A stretch of 64,000 nucleotides of DNA from Incurvaria masculella (GCA_946894095.1 OX335652.1:9137001-9201000); one strand, 5' to 3'; shown: positions 1 through 12,205, counted from the stretch's first letter. Made by a program: numbers and translations. The notes: a model not told the origin generated them from the letters alone.

Positions 1-321
1 CCATGTCCTTTTGGACTGATGTCGAGCTGAATTATTTCCTAGATAAAAAGTAGGTAGCCCAAAAGGCTGGTCAATAAATATGTTATTTATCTGCTACTTT
101 TTAATCATAACGGGTGGAGCCGATGTGCATTAATTAAATAAGAAATATTCTAACGTTCCCATTTATAATACATAGGGCGCACTATAAGTTTCACTATAAG
201 TTTTCGGAACTGGCCACTTAGCTAAATAATATGTTAAAAGTAATTTAGTAATTTGGTATTATAACTCATAGGGCCGTGTGCACGAAAGGGAAAAAAATCA
301 AAATCATCGTCAGCTTAAACA
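1..321. other. unassigned AT-rich sequence
   Basis: No gene or clear repeat recognised. A weak inverted pair (ATAAAAAGTAG near 43 and CTACTTTTTAAT near 93) could fold, but it is too short and AT-rich to classify. Confidence 0.5.
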
Positions 322-425
322 CGTCACTTTGTATGGACAGTATGGAAGGAACTCTATGCGGTTCACTGAAAGTGACGTATTTGAACATTGATTAACTCAT
401 CCCTCTCGGTATGCAATCGGTTCGA
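322..425. repeat. short repeat with inverted GTCACTTT/AAAGTGAC
   Basis: The segment contains ACGTCACTTTGTATGGACAG and, about 35 bases on, AAAGTGACGT, so it is roughly palindromic. A diverged copy with the same order of blocks, including a terminal GCAATCGG, occurs at 53158-53262. The recurrence at two distant sites suggests a small mobile element, but the boundaries are not defined. Confidence 0.4.
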
Positions 426-685
426 CGATGAAACACCATGAAAGGGGACTATCGCGTCAATCTTGTGACTAATTTCGTGATGTCAGCTTTATACAATAAA
501 AACATAAATGATGTGCGCCGTAAAATGAAACAGACAGGCATGCAGACTGTTGCTTTGGGGACTGTGAATAGTGATTTGTATAACACCATCTGTTTGCAGG
601 AAGTAAATGACGAACTTCGTAAAAATAACAGTAAACGCAGCATATTTTTTAAATTTATTTCTTACTTACGTACTTCCACGTTAAA

Positions 686-905
686 ATGGATCTAAAACAC
701 GACAATTTTCATGCCCCGATGATGCATTCCTTCTATGCGATGGTACCTATGTATCATCCCAGGCGGAATGAACCCTACGAATGGTGTACAAAAGTTTTAC
801 GTGGCATACAAACCACAGCCAGCCTCAACATCGAACATGGTCACCCATCCGTAACTGGAGCGCACTCAGAGACGCCAAACGTAGATTCAATTCGCATATA
901 AATCG
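686..905. repeat. possible diverged SINE fragment
   Basis: The stretch ATGCGATGGTACC followed by AGGCGGAATGAACCCTAC resembles the middle of the SINE that begins just downstream (ATGCGATGGTACCAACCCGG in intact copies). The remainder does not align by eye. Open frames here are short and look incidental. Confidence 0.25.
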
Positions 906-921
906 GGTAAGTGGTTCGCAA

Positions 922-1317
922 GTTTTTTTTTATGCGACCTGACACAACTACCGTTATGATATCAGCCTACAATACACCACATTTCCGAAGGAATTTGGTG
1001 CCATGCCAGGACCTTCCCTTTATGAGCACGGCTACATTGAACTGGATGGAAAACACGGACAATTTTTCATTCCAGCTTCGACCACCTTTTCATCCAATGC
1101 GATGGTACCAACCCGGGCGGGCTTAAACGCTACCACCTAGTAGGTGAAGGGACCTACAGTTTGACACATGGATTCCGGATGATGGAGCAGCTCGCATTCG
1201 TGACGAAAATGCACTTATCGAACTCGGAAAGAGAAAGACAGTGGTGCAAGTCGGTATTGAACCCAGGCCTCTGGTACGCTAGGCCAGTCCCCGCGCCACT
1301 AGGCTACGAGCCGCTCA
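922..1317 (-). mobile_element. tRNA-headed SINE, near full length
   Basis: Read on the minus strand, the element begins GAGCGGCTCGTAGCC. It has a pol III box A-like TAGCCTAGTGG and a box B-like GGTTCAATACC about 40 bases later, then a body of about 330 bp, and ends in an A-tract (the T-run near 923-931 on the plus strand). The same body recurs at 16612, 38172, 51222, 53326, 56334 and 57223, which defines the family. tRNA-derived heads with A/B boxes are typical of class III SINEs. This copy has a few indels and no protein-coding role. Confidence 0.8.
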
Positions 1318-2199
1318 AGTTATAAGCATTTCACCCCACTGCTCACCGCTCCGGTAATTTAGAGTGATTTCATGTAGCTTTTAAGTTGTGAGCAGAATCA
1401 GGCTAGACGTGGAAACCAAAAGGTCTACATCGGATCTTAATTTATAAGCATTTCAAACCACTGCTTATTTGCACACCCCTCTCATAATTTTGCCTGATGC
1501 TAATTAGTCCTACATGGCTAATTAAACCCATGCGATACAAATTAGGTACAATTAGGCAGTCTCGAAAGAAGATAGATAAATGCAATCAGCGATAGCGCCA
1601 TTTCTTGACCAAAAACATATGAACTATTCATTAAAAACAGGTGCGTTTTCATATACCTAGTTTGAAGATATAATGGGTTACCCATACAAATTTTCATATG
1701 TTTCATGATCTTCTATGAGACAAAAGATAGTTCCCCATGCCTTATTTAATGCTGTTCTGGCCTGTACAAAGTTATTGTACACAGAAAGCAAAGAATATAA
1801 ATATAAAGTTATATAATAAGTAAATAGTTGCGGCGAAAATATTTGCAGAATTTCGGTCTTTGAAAATATATAATTTCACAGCGCCATCTATCGCGCCATC
1901 TATCGCGCCATGATCTTCTAATCGCCAATCATACGTGGCGCCATCTCTACCCGGATAGAAGTTATTCTTTTCTATGAGAGTACGCGTGGCGCCATCTCTA
2001 CCCAGATGTTTAGCTAATTTGCAAATTTTACTTCCTTTTCTTCAAATGTGATTTATGTTTTAAACGGATGTGTGTGTAATACTTTTTGATATTTGGTTTT
2101 CTCTTTTTTTTGTATTGTGTAGCTTTTTTTTTCTCTCTTTTTTGAATGTTTCGACAGGATTCGAAGGATTTAGCTTTTATTTTATTTTTTTAGTGACCA
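1318..2199. other. unassigned; GCGCCATCT motif cluster
   Basis: No gene seen. Between about 1880 and 2010 the motif GCGCCATCT recurs five times, partly as GCGCCATCTATC in tandem and partly inside two GTGGCGCCATCTCTACCC blocks about 60 bases apart. This motif is common in lepidopteran intergenic DNA. The rest is AT-rich. Confidence 0.5.
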
Positions 2200-2340
2200 G
2201 ACGTAAATCAGCGTTGCTGCTCACTAAGTGAAATGCAACTTATGCTGAGATGATCCCTGTTATAATTATTATATTTATTATTTATGTTATAAATTTTACT
2301 GTCTATATGATGAATAAATGATTTTTGATTTGATTTGATA
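2200..2340 (+). mobile_element. LINE 3' tail remnant, (TGATT)n end
   Basis: AATAAATGATTTTTGATT runs into short TTTGA repeats and stops at 2340. A polyadenylation-like AATAAA followed by a short tandem tail is how many insect LINEs end. No coding sequence remains, so the family is unknown. Confidence 0.35.
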
Positions 2341-2525
2341 GTGAAAGCCGAGATATTAATAGATATGTGTATATCTATTAAGTCTAATCCATGCCCCATA
2401 AACAATAAAATGTAAAAAACGTAAAAAAAATTGAGGCTATCAGGATTCGAAACTATACCCTCCCGAACAAAATACGTATAGAAGAGTCGGTAATTCGCCC
2501 TGCGCCATCCGCTTTCTGACATTCA
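2341..2525 (-). mobile_element. second tRNA-like SINE head
   Basis: On the minus strand, GGATGGCGCAGGGCG fits a pol III box A, and TTTCGAATCCTG, about 45 bases downstream, is close to the box B consensus GGTTCGANTCC. The flanking arms do not form a convincing cloverleaf, and an A/T-rich body follows. This looks like the 5' part of a tRNA-derived SINE, different from the family at 922-1317. An open frame of about 100 codons over it is incidental. Confidence 0.45.
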
Positions 2526-3067
2526 GTGCGAAAATAGTGAATCGCTTCTATTTTAGAGAGAGCGGTCAAAATGACGCCGCCAGTAACAGTAAGTTTGAGA
2601 GTAATTTCATTGATATTGCTCAGCCCTTAGGATATTTAGCGTGATGGTATGTACCTTAAAGCGTTCTCCGCGATGTTCTCTTGAAATTGGTTTTAATCGC
2701 ATCTTGATCTGTTTTGTGGTTACGGCGATTATCTCTCGCATGTGGACAGACGTTCCCTTTTATATAAGTAGAGATTAAGGCAATTTAAATGGTCAAACAT
2801 GAGGCACATAGAGAGCATGTACAAGAAAATGAGAAATGTGTGGCACGAACTCTTTAAAAGTTGTAAAAAGTGTTCACGTCTATTCAGTTGTGGAAAAATA
2901 CTTGCGTATAAGATGTTACGTTACATTTGTAGGCCAACAAACCCATTTCAGAACTCAGTAGCAACCTAAATGTATCTTGCTCTATATTCATCGGTCTCGA
3001 GTGCTATTTGTATGCATCGCGAAATTATGTCACCTCTCAACCCCACCGGGATAGTTAGCACTGTGCG
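2526..3067. other. unassigned sequence
   Basis: Low-complexity AT-rich DNA with no repeat shared with the rest of the window and no convincing open frame. Confidence 0.5.
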
Positions 3068-3363
3068 TTTTTAGGGTTCCGTACCCAAAGGGTGCCAACG
3101 GAACCCTATTACTAAGCCTCCCGCTGTCCTTCCGTCTGTCCGTTTGTCACAGGACTCTATCTCGTGAACCGTAATAGGTAGGCAGCTGAAATTTTCACAG
3201 AGTGGGTAATTCTTTTGCCGCTATAACAACAAATATGAAAAGTAAAAATAATAAAAATTAAAGGGGGCCCCCATACAAAAAAACGTGATTTTTTTGTGTT
3301 AAATCTTGTTCGATGGTACGGAACCCTTCGTGTGCGAGCCCGACTCGTACTTGGCCGGTTTTT
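3068..3363 (+). mobile_element. GGTTCCGT/CCGG element, full length
   Basis: This copy shows both ends of the commonest element in the window: TTTTTAGGGTTCCGTACCC at the start and CTTGGCCGGTTTTT at the end, with the near-palindrome GCGAGCCCGACTCG close to the end. The body holds a CCGTCTGTCC-type short tandem, CTCGTGAACCGTAATAGGTA and GCCGCTATAACAACAAAT. It has no coding capacity. The ends share the inverted block GGTTCCGTACC/GGTACGGAACCC, so it behaves like a MITE, but its superfamily is unknown to me. Confidence 0.85.
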
Positions 3364-4379
3364 CAGAACAGGTTGTGCATTACTTCTATGTCATTGCAAC
3401 ATTACCTAACCTAACCTAGGTGTATATTACAATATTTGGTACTTTTATATTCTGTCTATGGTTTTAACGAACACTAAGTTAAAACACAATAGGTCAAATA
3501 TTAGCTTGTTATTTGAAAACGTTCTTCAATTTAACTTTTTATAATTACCAAACATGTTTTTTCCTCCCTCGGCATTTCCCTTCCATCCAGGCAACATTTG
3601 TAGATACATTTCTTCGTTCATTTCTAATAATTCAGCGAAACAAAAGTAGCGCAGGAATTTAATATTAAGACATTTTTTTTCCATCTTCAATTTCGAGTTC
3701 TCCTTGTTTTCTTTTTCTCGTAGAATAGCAAGTATGTTTTGTGAAAAAAATCCATCGCCTATCTATGTGATCGCGTTACAATCGATTAATATGCTGTAGT
3801 CAGATATTGCATAAATATTCATAGATTCCCATTTAAAAGCAGAGCTTCAAAATTTGTTGCTGATCTAGATGGTTTGTTTGCGTTTGCACTTTCACATAGA
3901 GCGGTTTGCATAACCACTGGTTAGAAATACATTTCAAACAAAAAGTTTTTATGAAAAGTGACGTGATAGTTATTGTCGGGTGGCTGCATAACTTCTGCAT
4001 TCGAGTATCTATTTATGTAAGTTCGGTTTAGTGGAAAATAGTTTAACAAAACTCCTAGTAATTTAACATAACCCATAATTTCGATAGTCTTGTCTGGCCC
4101 TCTTGAAAAATACGGAACTGGCCTTATTTTTTATCAAATATATATTTTTTACTTTTAAGTTTTGTCGGTGAACGAAGTCGAATTACGTAAAACATTTCTA
4201 AGCATCCAGCCCAGACTTCATATAATTACGTTACGTATATTAAGTCATTTTCCAACTACCAGAGAAAAATAGGGTCGTCTTGGACCTAGTACATCTAGAG
4301 AACACATTGGTAATTATATTATTTCTTTGCTACAGCTCTTTCTTTAATACATTGACATAAAGGTCGGAATACCTTTACA
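3364..4379. other. unassigned; short CCTAA run
   Basis: AT-rich with no gene recognised. Near 3401-3420 there is ACCTAACCTAACCT, a few units of the insect telomere-type CCTAA motif, which is too short to call a telomeric insertion. Confidence 0.5.
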
Positions 4380-4512
4380 TAGGTTGCTTCTTCGGACCCC
4401 AGGTTGTACTTTGAGGGAAATACCTCGGCAGGGAGTCCATTCCATGGTTTACCGACACAACACATAAAGGATCTAGAGGATCGGTTGGTCCTTACTTTGG
4501 GAAGGTCTACAG
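4380..4512 (-). pseudogene. LINE ORF2 C-terminal remnant
   Basis: Translated on the minus strand, this encodes GLPAEVFPSKYNLGS, which matches the remnant at 29940-30130 (NELPSEVFPPNYNLGSFK). A W-N-x-L-P...F-K pattern is the usual carboxy end of several non-LTR retrotransposon polymerases. Only about 40 codons survive and the frame is broken at both sides. Confidence 0.55.
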
Positions 4513-5452
4513 TGGATATTGTGTTTAGTTTGTCTACAATTTACTTGTACCTATACTACCGTACCAATGGCTGTGTTAAGAACTGTTTTTATCTGATGGG
4601 GCTTACTAAGTTACATAACATATTGACTTATTTATGTTGTTGTAATTGTTCCATCATGAGACACCATATAAGTATACCACTGCTTATTTACTGTACTCGT
4701 TTTCAAAATGAATCGTATGTAATATCAATCAGCAGCGCCACTGCACCGCTGAGAATTCGTTCCGCTCGGCGGGAAAGGCCGCCGCCGCCGACGCCCCGCT
4801 CAAGCCCATATGTATCGTCATACACACTGTATATTATGTACATCTACACGCAGTAGTCTTCTTACGTTTTCACATCCTTCTGAAAATAGGCAATGTATAG
4901 GCTGAATTTTTCAAGTGTGCCGTCGTGGACTAATCCGAAACTATAAGAAATAGCGAGAAATACAAAGTAAAACTGCATTATTCGATTTTAGATTATTTTA
5001 TTTTCTGCCGGGAATTGAACCTTTAGTTTTTAACAGAAAATAACGCATTATGTATTATTGCACCAGTCAATAGGGTATCCTAAACACATTATGTAAATTA
5101 ATGTTAAATGGATTCGGATTCGAGAGTTCGGATTCACGTTTTCTCGAAAAATATTGCTGTTATTTTATTTGGTTTATTAGGTCATTCTATTTAAAATGTA
5201 TCTAAAATAAATTCATGGAATTTTATTAAAGCATGTATAAACGAAGTTATAGCACCGGGTTGTAAATATTTTTAAATTCAATATATTAATAATCAAGATA
5301 TAAAAAATACCGTAGAATGATAGAATAAAAATGTTTAGGTTTTCCAATTTAATAGATTAAACATTGTATAAAAGTAATAAAATCGGGAAGCTATAAACAA
5401 ATGGCAACACTATTAGAACTAGGTATATTTAAACCAAAGCTTTTAATGGTAA
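4513..5452. other. unassigned; GC patch near 4735-4830
   Basis: AT-rich with no gene recognised. A short GC-rich patch (GCCGCCGCCGACGCCCC) lies near 4780. An open frame of about 150 codons crosses the LINE remnant and this patch, but it lacks coding character and is not called. Confidence 0.5.
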
Positions 5453-5600
5453 CCTGTGGAATGCAATACCAGGTATTTGTCTCAATGTGCAACCTGGGGT
5501 CCTTTAAAGTAATTTTAAGAAGTACTTATCTGGACTGCCGGGATGGTTTTAACCTATGGTTTTAACAGCCCCTGAGAATGTTCGAAGGCCCATATGCCAC
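5453..5600 (+). pseudogene. LINE ORF2 C-terminal remnant
   Basis: On the plus strand the frame gives VWNAIPGICLNVQPG and, after a stop, a segment ending PENVRRP. This parallels the ends of the remnants at 4380 and 29940. Several stops and at least one frameshift make it a decayed copy. Confidence 0.45.
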
Positions 5601-5859
5601 TCTTAAAAACTTGCTATTTCGTGGGTATTGTTGAATATATTATCTAATGGTACACATCGAACGCAGATGTCTGCGCATATGTGACGTGAATTCAAATAGG
5701 CACTCCATGTATAGGCATTCATTTACCGAAACCATCAGTTCTACACGCGAGAGGTAGGAATTTTCAGCGAATTCTCTCACAATGCGAGGCCGGTTTCACT
5801 AGGGATTCATACTATGCACAGATTAAGAAAATAGCAAAGTCTGTCAGTTACGTTTTCAC

Positions 5860-6000
5860 GTCTTAATCGCGGAACCAATTTTGATGAAATTTGGTATAGA
5901 GAGAGTCTGGACCTTGAGGAAGGACATAGGCTACCTACCTTTTGTGATGAAAATTAAACTCAAAGGGGGTGAAAAGAGGGTTGAAATGGATACATGCATG
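5860..6000. repeat. diverged lepidopteran repeat fragment
   Basis: Contains TTGATGAAATTTGGTATAGA followed by GAGGAAGGACATAGG and AAAGGGGGTGAAAAG. From memory these blocks occur in that order in very abundant lepidopteran non-autonomous repeats. The usual terminal GCGGGCAAAAGCTAGT is not present, so this is a partial copy. Confidence 0.45.
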
Positions 6001-6416
6001 GATTAATACATTATCATGGCAACAGAACAACTCAATGTTTCGTGAAATTCGCAATCTATGTCATGCCATATTAGGCTCAAATATCGATGCATAGGCGTTT
6101 AACCACAATAACGACTATACTGAAATCATTCTTATTCGCAATTGTCGCTATCCCAAGATCTTTGAAAACCGAGACTTTCATATTGAGAACATTTCATAAG
6201 GCTTAGGGCCTTTCATCTGGCTTGCGCGTCATTCCGTCTCGCGTGCCTTCATTCTTCATGCTGTTTGAATATGCATAGAGTTATTTAATACGCTCGCCGA
6301 CCGAATGATTGACGAAACATCTTTAATTAAAACTAGTCACCATGGCTAGAGATGCTGCTCCATAGTGAATGCATATGTGCAAATAACAGGGCTATGAAAC
6401 ACTTTAATGCAAGTAG

Positions 6417-6590
6417 ATATAGAATAGAATAGAATAGAGAAATATTTATTCGATTAAGGTACATAGTTACACAGAGAAAAGTAAATTAAATTACACTTAA
6501 ATAGAAATAACTTAATAGGAAAAAAATAGAAGAGATTAAGTAAAATAGTACCCTAAGGAAAAGGGTGACTCAGCGATGGTTCGCACTTAC
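6417..6590 (-). mobile_element. LINE 3' end with (AATAG)n tail
   Basis: AGAATAGAATAGAATAGAG on the plus strand, followed by AATATTTATTCG, looks like a minus-strand element that ends in a pentanucleotide tail preceded by a polyadenylation signal. No protein-coding portion is recognisable upstream on that strand. Confidence 0.35.
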
Positions 6591-7859
6591 AAAAGCTGCA
6601 GCATGCTACAGCAATCAAGCGACGCTGGTTTTCAGTCACCACCTAGTTGTTGGGGGTGTGTATATACCTCGGATCGAAAAAGAAAGTAGATGTAACAGAT
6701 ACTCCGCCTACTATGTGACCCGCTTTATATAATTTTCTAACATTACTATCCAATGTTACTTAAATGTACACTCCACACGTAAACATAGTCGCAAACTTTT
6801 TGGAGAGTTTGTGTGAGTAGTAACTGAAGCCTTATTCTGCTAATTGATAACTGCGCGCGTTATGTTTGTGTTTTCTCAAAACCGCATGTTTCGCGCGAAA
6901 TGGTATTCTACTAACGCAGTTTGCAAAACGCATGCGTTGTGTTTGTGTTTTGTTCGCAAACTTGTAACGCGCGCTCATGTTCTCGTGGGCCGTGTGTTTT
7001 GCCGAAAACTTGCGGTTTTGAGAATTCTATTTGTCAAATTCGGAGCATCGCATCGCCGAACTTCGAATATCACTTTTCTACATTATGATGGCATATCGCT
7101 GTCTCTTTCTTTTCGTATGTCATATTTGAATGAGAAAATAACTGTCAAAATCGTGACAGGTTATTTTACCCTGTAGGCGGCGCGCAAGACAAACCACCCC
7201 ATAGACAATAACAAAACGCGTGTGTGAATGAGATGAATACCGATTTTTGGAAACCGCACTCGAAACTTAGCGTGTTATGTTTGACGGAAACATAACTTAT
7301 ACGGAATTGTTTGAAATTGGACAAATAGCAGAATCGTGCTTCTGACCGCGGAACTGACTTGGCTTAATGTTTTGACTGTGTGGCATACGACACATACGGC
7401 GCGCGGCCGTCATTCCATACGATTATATGCACAATTTGTCCATATGTCGCGGCAGCGGCGTGTCGTGAGTAACGACTAGTGGACACTTCTCATTCGTTGT
7501 CTCTTCTATGGTAAGTATCTATACGAACATGAAATAGCTGCCTGAAATTACTAATAAAAACCTTTGAAATTTAGACTTTAAACATGTCTTTTTGTGTGAT
7601 CACTGGATTGCGTAGAAAAGGGTAATTCTTAAAATGAATTGAAAATGTATATGAAGTTTAGTAATTAATGTTCTAAACACGTGCTCGTTCCGAAACAAGC
7701 AGAATCAGAAATGCGGGTGCAGCTTAAACGAAGACAAGGACTCAGCTCAAGTGCAACTTAACCGTTTGTGCCTTTCAACATAGTTTCCTCGGCTCGATGA
7801 ATCAGTGCTGCGGAATACATTTTAGGTGGCAACAACTAAATTGAAACAATATATTCAAC
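6591..7859. other. unassigned, repeat-poor; possible splice donor
   Basis: This block shares nothing obvious with other parts of the window and may be single-copy host DNA. Short direct repeats occur near 6858-6955 (GTTTGTGTTTT with flanking GCG). At 7508-7516 the sequence ATGGTAAGT matches a strong eukaryotic 5' splice site, preceded by a pyrimidine-rich stretch. A 110-codon open frame at 6844-7176 shows no known motif and I do not call it. Confidence 0.4.
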
Positions 7860-7879
7860 GAGCGAACCTATTCCGCTAA

Positions 7880-8190
7880 GGTTTAACGGGACGGCATTCA
7901 TCATAACGCGCCTTCCGCGCCCGCCGCCGGCGGCGCGTCGATACCAAGACGGCGGCGTCATTCCAAACTTACCAAGATAGAACGCATATTTCATCAGGAA
8001 GCGCTTCCGGAAACCGAACGGCCACCCATAAAGTAACGGAACTGTTACCGCGATCGGAACGGGAACGGGGACGGAGCGGGTCGGAGGAGCGGGTGTGACT
8101 TTCGTCGCCAAACTATAAATAACTGGGAGCGTTGACTATAAATTGTACCCGCGGGTCATGCGGGGCGTCGGGCACACAGTGGTTCGGTTC
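7880..8190 (+). promoter_or_regulatory. candidate GC-rich promoter with two TATA-like boxes
   Basis: A GC-rich, CpG-containing stretch (GCGCCCGCCGCCGGCGGCGC near 7915) lies in AT-rich surroundings. It is followed by TATAAATA at 8114 and TATAAATT at 8137, then an initiator-like CACAGT at 8175. Spacing from the second TATA to the initiator A is about 41 bases, longer than the usual 30 or so, so the pairing is imperfect. No downstream coding exon is identified. Confidence 0.3.
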
Positions 8191-10843
8191 ATTCTGATTT
8201 TTAAAAAATATTACTGAAATTATTGAAAGGGTCCTAAGGGCGCGATATCACCTGATTGCATTCAGTTGCATAAGGGATTAAGTGAAACCATATTTTATTA
8301 TTTATAAAAATAGCTACTACTTATATTTAATTCCACGGCAAAAAAATATATGAAATAATACAAATGTAAATAACTAATAATACAAACGAAAATCTAACAT
8401 TAACATTAATTAAAAAGAAACACGCTAAAATCGAATATCTAAAATCTAAAAACTATATTATATCCTCTTCTAGATAAGTCGATGCCATAGTACCGAGAAT
8501 ACTGGAAGTGTTTCCAAAGTGAATAGCCATGCTAATACGCTGCCTCAGGTACACAGGATCACACTTATTTTGGGATGTTCAAATGAAGGAAGATGCATTG
8601 ATGGTCTAGCTATATTTGAAAGATTATAGCTTACAAATATGACGCCCATTTTCTATATTTAAACTTTTTTTATAATGTTTTATCAATATTTGCCTAAAGA
8701 GAAAACAAAGCAACAAAGACTTGCAATTTTATCTTTAAATTATATCTACACCATCAATATATACTATATAAACTTGTTTGATAATCGAAATTCGTTGTGA
8801 TTATTTTTTAATATATTTAAATGTGGTTTTACTTACGCCCTTATCAAAGTAAACACAATCTGCTCATATCACGGTCTTAACAAAATATTTTGTAATATTG
8901 ATATTAATAAATACATCGAAATTAATTTGTTCGCATAAGAACAGCTGGTTACCTTCGAATGAAATTCTATTTTTTTGTGTTTAAAAATCCTTTTAAAATT
9001 ATAATAATTACCGTTAAAGGATTATGCGTATGCAATAATAAATGTTTTAAACATATGTAAATTTATTGAAAATGTATGTGTCAAACTAGGATGAAATGGA
9101 ATGCTTATTGGCATTTGATTTCGTTTAATAAAAGAAAAATCTAAACTTTCCAGCTCAGACAGATATTGATCGACTGTTTTTAGAAAAAAGCAACCACATA
9201 AATTACGTACAGGGTGGAAAGAAGTTTAAAAAAAGGTTCAAAAGACATTTAACTTACAAAGGAAAACTTGGGCAGATACCTTCGAAGTTTAATTTTAATT
9301 TTAATTTTGTTCGTAGCTGAACAGGACTCACTGAATGATTGAAACAGCTATTGAAATTCACAAGTATCGCACCTTGACGTCATCGTCTTGTCAACGTTGG
9401 TTTGAAATATGTGTGTAACCGATGGGTCATTGCTTAATCTACACTGTTATGTGATATTTACGGTCATGTCAATGTGTAGTTTTAGGTCATTATTATCGCG
9501 TAATAATCAGAAGCTTTTGATCTGACTATATAATGACAAAGACAATTTTAATGTGTTTAATGTCAACGTTCTAATTTTAAATTTTCAATCGTCTCTATAA
9601 GAACTAACTGTCCACACTGAGCTTAACTATAGGCCCGTTTTTATACATAAAAATATGTATAGTTTGAGCCACAATTGTTAATGAGTAGACACCACTGTGC
9701 TAGGAGGTGGAACGAGGCCGCACGCGGTCGGTCGGCGGCGACGGCACTCCATGCCAACTGTACATAGGTCGTCCTTTTGTCACTAACAAAAAATTAAATC
9801 AAGTCCATTTTACGACTTGGACACGTGTTGCCCGGCTTAACTTTATCCCACAACGAAGATATATGGCCTTTTTACAGCCACACATGCGATAAAAGCTGAA
9901 AGGGTAGGGATTGCTCTATCGATGGTAGCGCGCGGCCCGCTTTGCCAATTGGCACGTGCGTAGGGAACAAGTTGGACTCGTGCGAATGTTACTTTTCCCA
10001 TAAAAAAATGAAATGCCCGAAACTCAGCGTTATCGAATCACATAAGAGTGGACATGGGCCGTTAATGATCAGCTATGGCTGCGATTGTGATATATCTGTA
10101 GAATCGACGGTGAAGCAAGGATGCATTGATTAAAGAAATAAACCTGTCAAAATAAAGAATTCTGCAAGGCTGTCGTTAAACCAGCAAGCATGCCTTTCGC
10201 GGGAATTGCGTTTTCCAATCCCGCTACCCGCTATATCCATAATTTTAAAATCTCCTTCAGTTCCTCATCCCGCAACCAATGCTTCCTACAACCATATTGT
10301 TAAATGTATATATAGGTACATTGATTTAACGCTTTACCGGGGTCTTGGAAATCACCTGCAAAGATTTAGCATTTATAAGACGCTAGAGCCCGTCCGAGGA
10401 CTAAAGTAAAAATATACTTAAGTGCCCTTGCTTCACTGACGGTTCTACATACATATCACCATCGTTGATAAAAGCGACGTATATACTTCTTTATTATATT
10501 TGACTATATTCCCCTATGAATCCTTGAAATCTATGAAACACCTACGAGATGTTATGAAATGTAGTAGCAACAAGGGCACATTCGAATGCGTTAAGCATGT
10601 CATTCCCCAACACTACGACTCTGTGTCGGAAGGCACCCCTAAGTTACCTCTAAGCGACTTGCCAGAAAATTAATTCATAAGGGATGTAGAAGGGTCTATA
10701 GACTTGTCTAGCGGATTGGATCCTCGTCAGGAGGCCACTTGTGGTAACGGCGGATCGATTACGTTAACGACGACAGAGATGTAAGACAACAACTAATGAA
10801 GTAAGGAAAACTGATGCGTTTAGCATTTCATAGAAAGAATCCT
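8191..10843. other. unassigned AT-rich sequence
   Basis: No gene or intact mobile element recognised. Short notes: (TTTTAA)n near 9291-9307; a GC-rich patch near 9715-9750; and the motif GTAGAATCGACGGTGAAGC near 10097, which recurs inverted near 10430 and, diverged, near 27840 and 38710, hinting at a dispersed repeat. The frame at 9942-10133 is cysteine-containing but has no known pattern. Confidence 0.5.
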
Positions 10844-10980
10844 TTTTTAGGGTTCTGTACCTAAAGGGAGCCAACGGAACCCTATTACTAAGCCTCCGCT
10901 GTCCGTCCGTCCGTTCGTCCGTCCACCCGCTCGTCCGTCTATCCGTCCGTCTGTCACAGGCCTGTATCTCATGAACGATA
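10844..10980 (+). mobile_element. GGTTCCGT/CCGG element, 3'-truncated
   Basis: Starts with TTTTTTAGGGTTCTGTACC and keeps the CCGTCCGTCCGT tandem and CTGTATCTCATGAAC, then stops abruptly at a T-rich sequence belonging to the next repeat. The right half, including the CCGG end, is missing. Confidence 0.75.
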
Positions 10981-11149
10981 ATTTTATTTTTTATTTATTT
11001 TATTTGGTTTCAAAATAGATAAACATGTTTAATATTTAACAGGATATACAAATGACTAAGTATATACATATCCAGCAGCATGACACACAGGTAAGTAAAG
11101 GGATAAATCATAACAAAAGAAGAAAAAAACACAATATACAAGATTTTTA

Positions 11150-11600
11150 ATTATAATTCGATAATTCGATAAGCACTGTTTGTAATGTTTGCAATGTGAA
11201 TGTCCAGGTTAAGCTTACAATATATTATATTTTTATGTCGTCAGCATATATTTAAAAAATACAATGACTGAAGCAGGTATTGACATCATTCAGAAATCAA
11301 ATAAATAGAAACGGTCCAAGAATTGAGACCTGAAGAACTCCCGAAGTAACCCGAACGACTTCCGATTCATACCCATTTATAACTACTATTTGGCTCCTGT
11401 TTGAGATATACGAGGTAAACCATCTCAGAAGGTCTCCCTTATGGCATTAAATGCTATTTTATTCAAGAGTATATCGTGATCGACTTTGTCAAAGGCTTTT
11501 CCAAAATCATTGTATAAGGCGTCCACTTGCTCGGTACGATCAATACTATCAAAGAGGAAGTTCGAATAAACCAGCAGGTTATTTACCGTCGAATTTTAAG
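11150..11600 (-). pseudogene. degenerate LINE reverse transcriptase
   Basis: Minus-strand translation gives, in broken frames, FGKAFDKVDHDILLNK (the A motif of the palm), VLQVSILGPF (normally SGVPQGSILGP), YADDIKI (the catalytic YxDD motif) and then a thumb-like LNLDIHIANITNSAYRII. The YADD and thumb pieces are much closer together than in intact polymerases, so there is an internal deletion. Together with the frameshifts this marks a dead copy. It resembles the polymerase at 41842-43920. Confidence 0.75.
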
Positions 11601-12205
11601 ACTCAAACAGCGTTGAATTTTAGGATTTTTACGTTGAAAAATGAAAGCATCACACCAACCGACCGCCGCCGTAGTCATAGTTTTTGGACAATAAGCCGTA
11701 AGATATTGTTTATCTGAAAAACTAACATCGCGTCCATTAATGTTCGTAACAAAATGTCCCACCAATCGTAATAAGTTGATGTCGTCAATTTGGATGGTGC
11801 GGGTCTGGAGACAAGGAGCACGGTGATCCAACGCGGGTCCACTCCGGCACGGAACGGGCTCAGCCAACACCACCCAGCACGACCCAGCACCACCCAGCAC
11901 CACCCGGTACCACCCGGCACCCGACGCTCGCCGGATCTCGAGGCATTACCGAATTTACTTAACACTTTGTACGTAGGCCGTTTCGAGGTGCTTCGTTCGG
12001 TTTGAGAACTTATAGCAGTCGGAATATTAAATTAGATATTAGGATTAGTGGTTAGGCAGTGCCTTCTAAATTGTCTGTGACAAGCCGCGCAGAGTGAATA
12101 GCGCCAGCATCGCGTTCGGTCTGACTTATTAGCTTTGGAATAAACAATGTTTTAATTTTGATAATTTTATATATTTAATGGAAACGACATTACCGTTATC
12201 TCAAT
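11601..12205. other. unassigned; 10-bp minisatellite inside
   Basis: Positions 11871-11920 are five consecutive 10-base units of the type CACCCAGCAC. This explains the open frames of 70 to 106 codons on both strands here (tryptophan- or proline/threonine-rich), which I treat as repeat-driven. The rest is unassigned. Confidence 0.55.

Noticed and set aside
2430..2525. Possible tRNA gene on the minus strand
   Set aside because: Box A and B are present, but acceptor and anticodon stems do not pair, so it is a SINE head and not a tRNA gene. The same holds for 38870-38950 and 44401-44480.
4404..4856. 150-codon plus-strand frame
   Set aside because: It runs antisense over a LINE remnant and then a GC patch. 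No coding signature.
11583..12005. Overlapping frames of 71-106 codons on both strands
   Set aside because: They are created by the 10-base CACCCAGCAC minisatellite, which has no stop codon in several frames.
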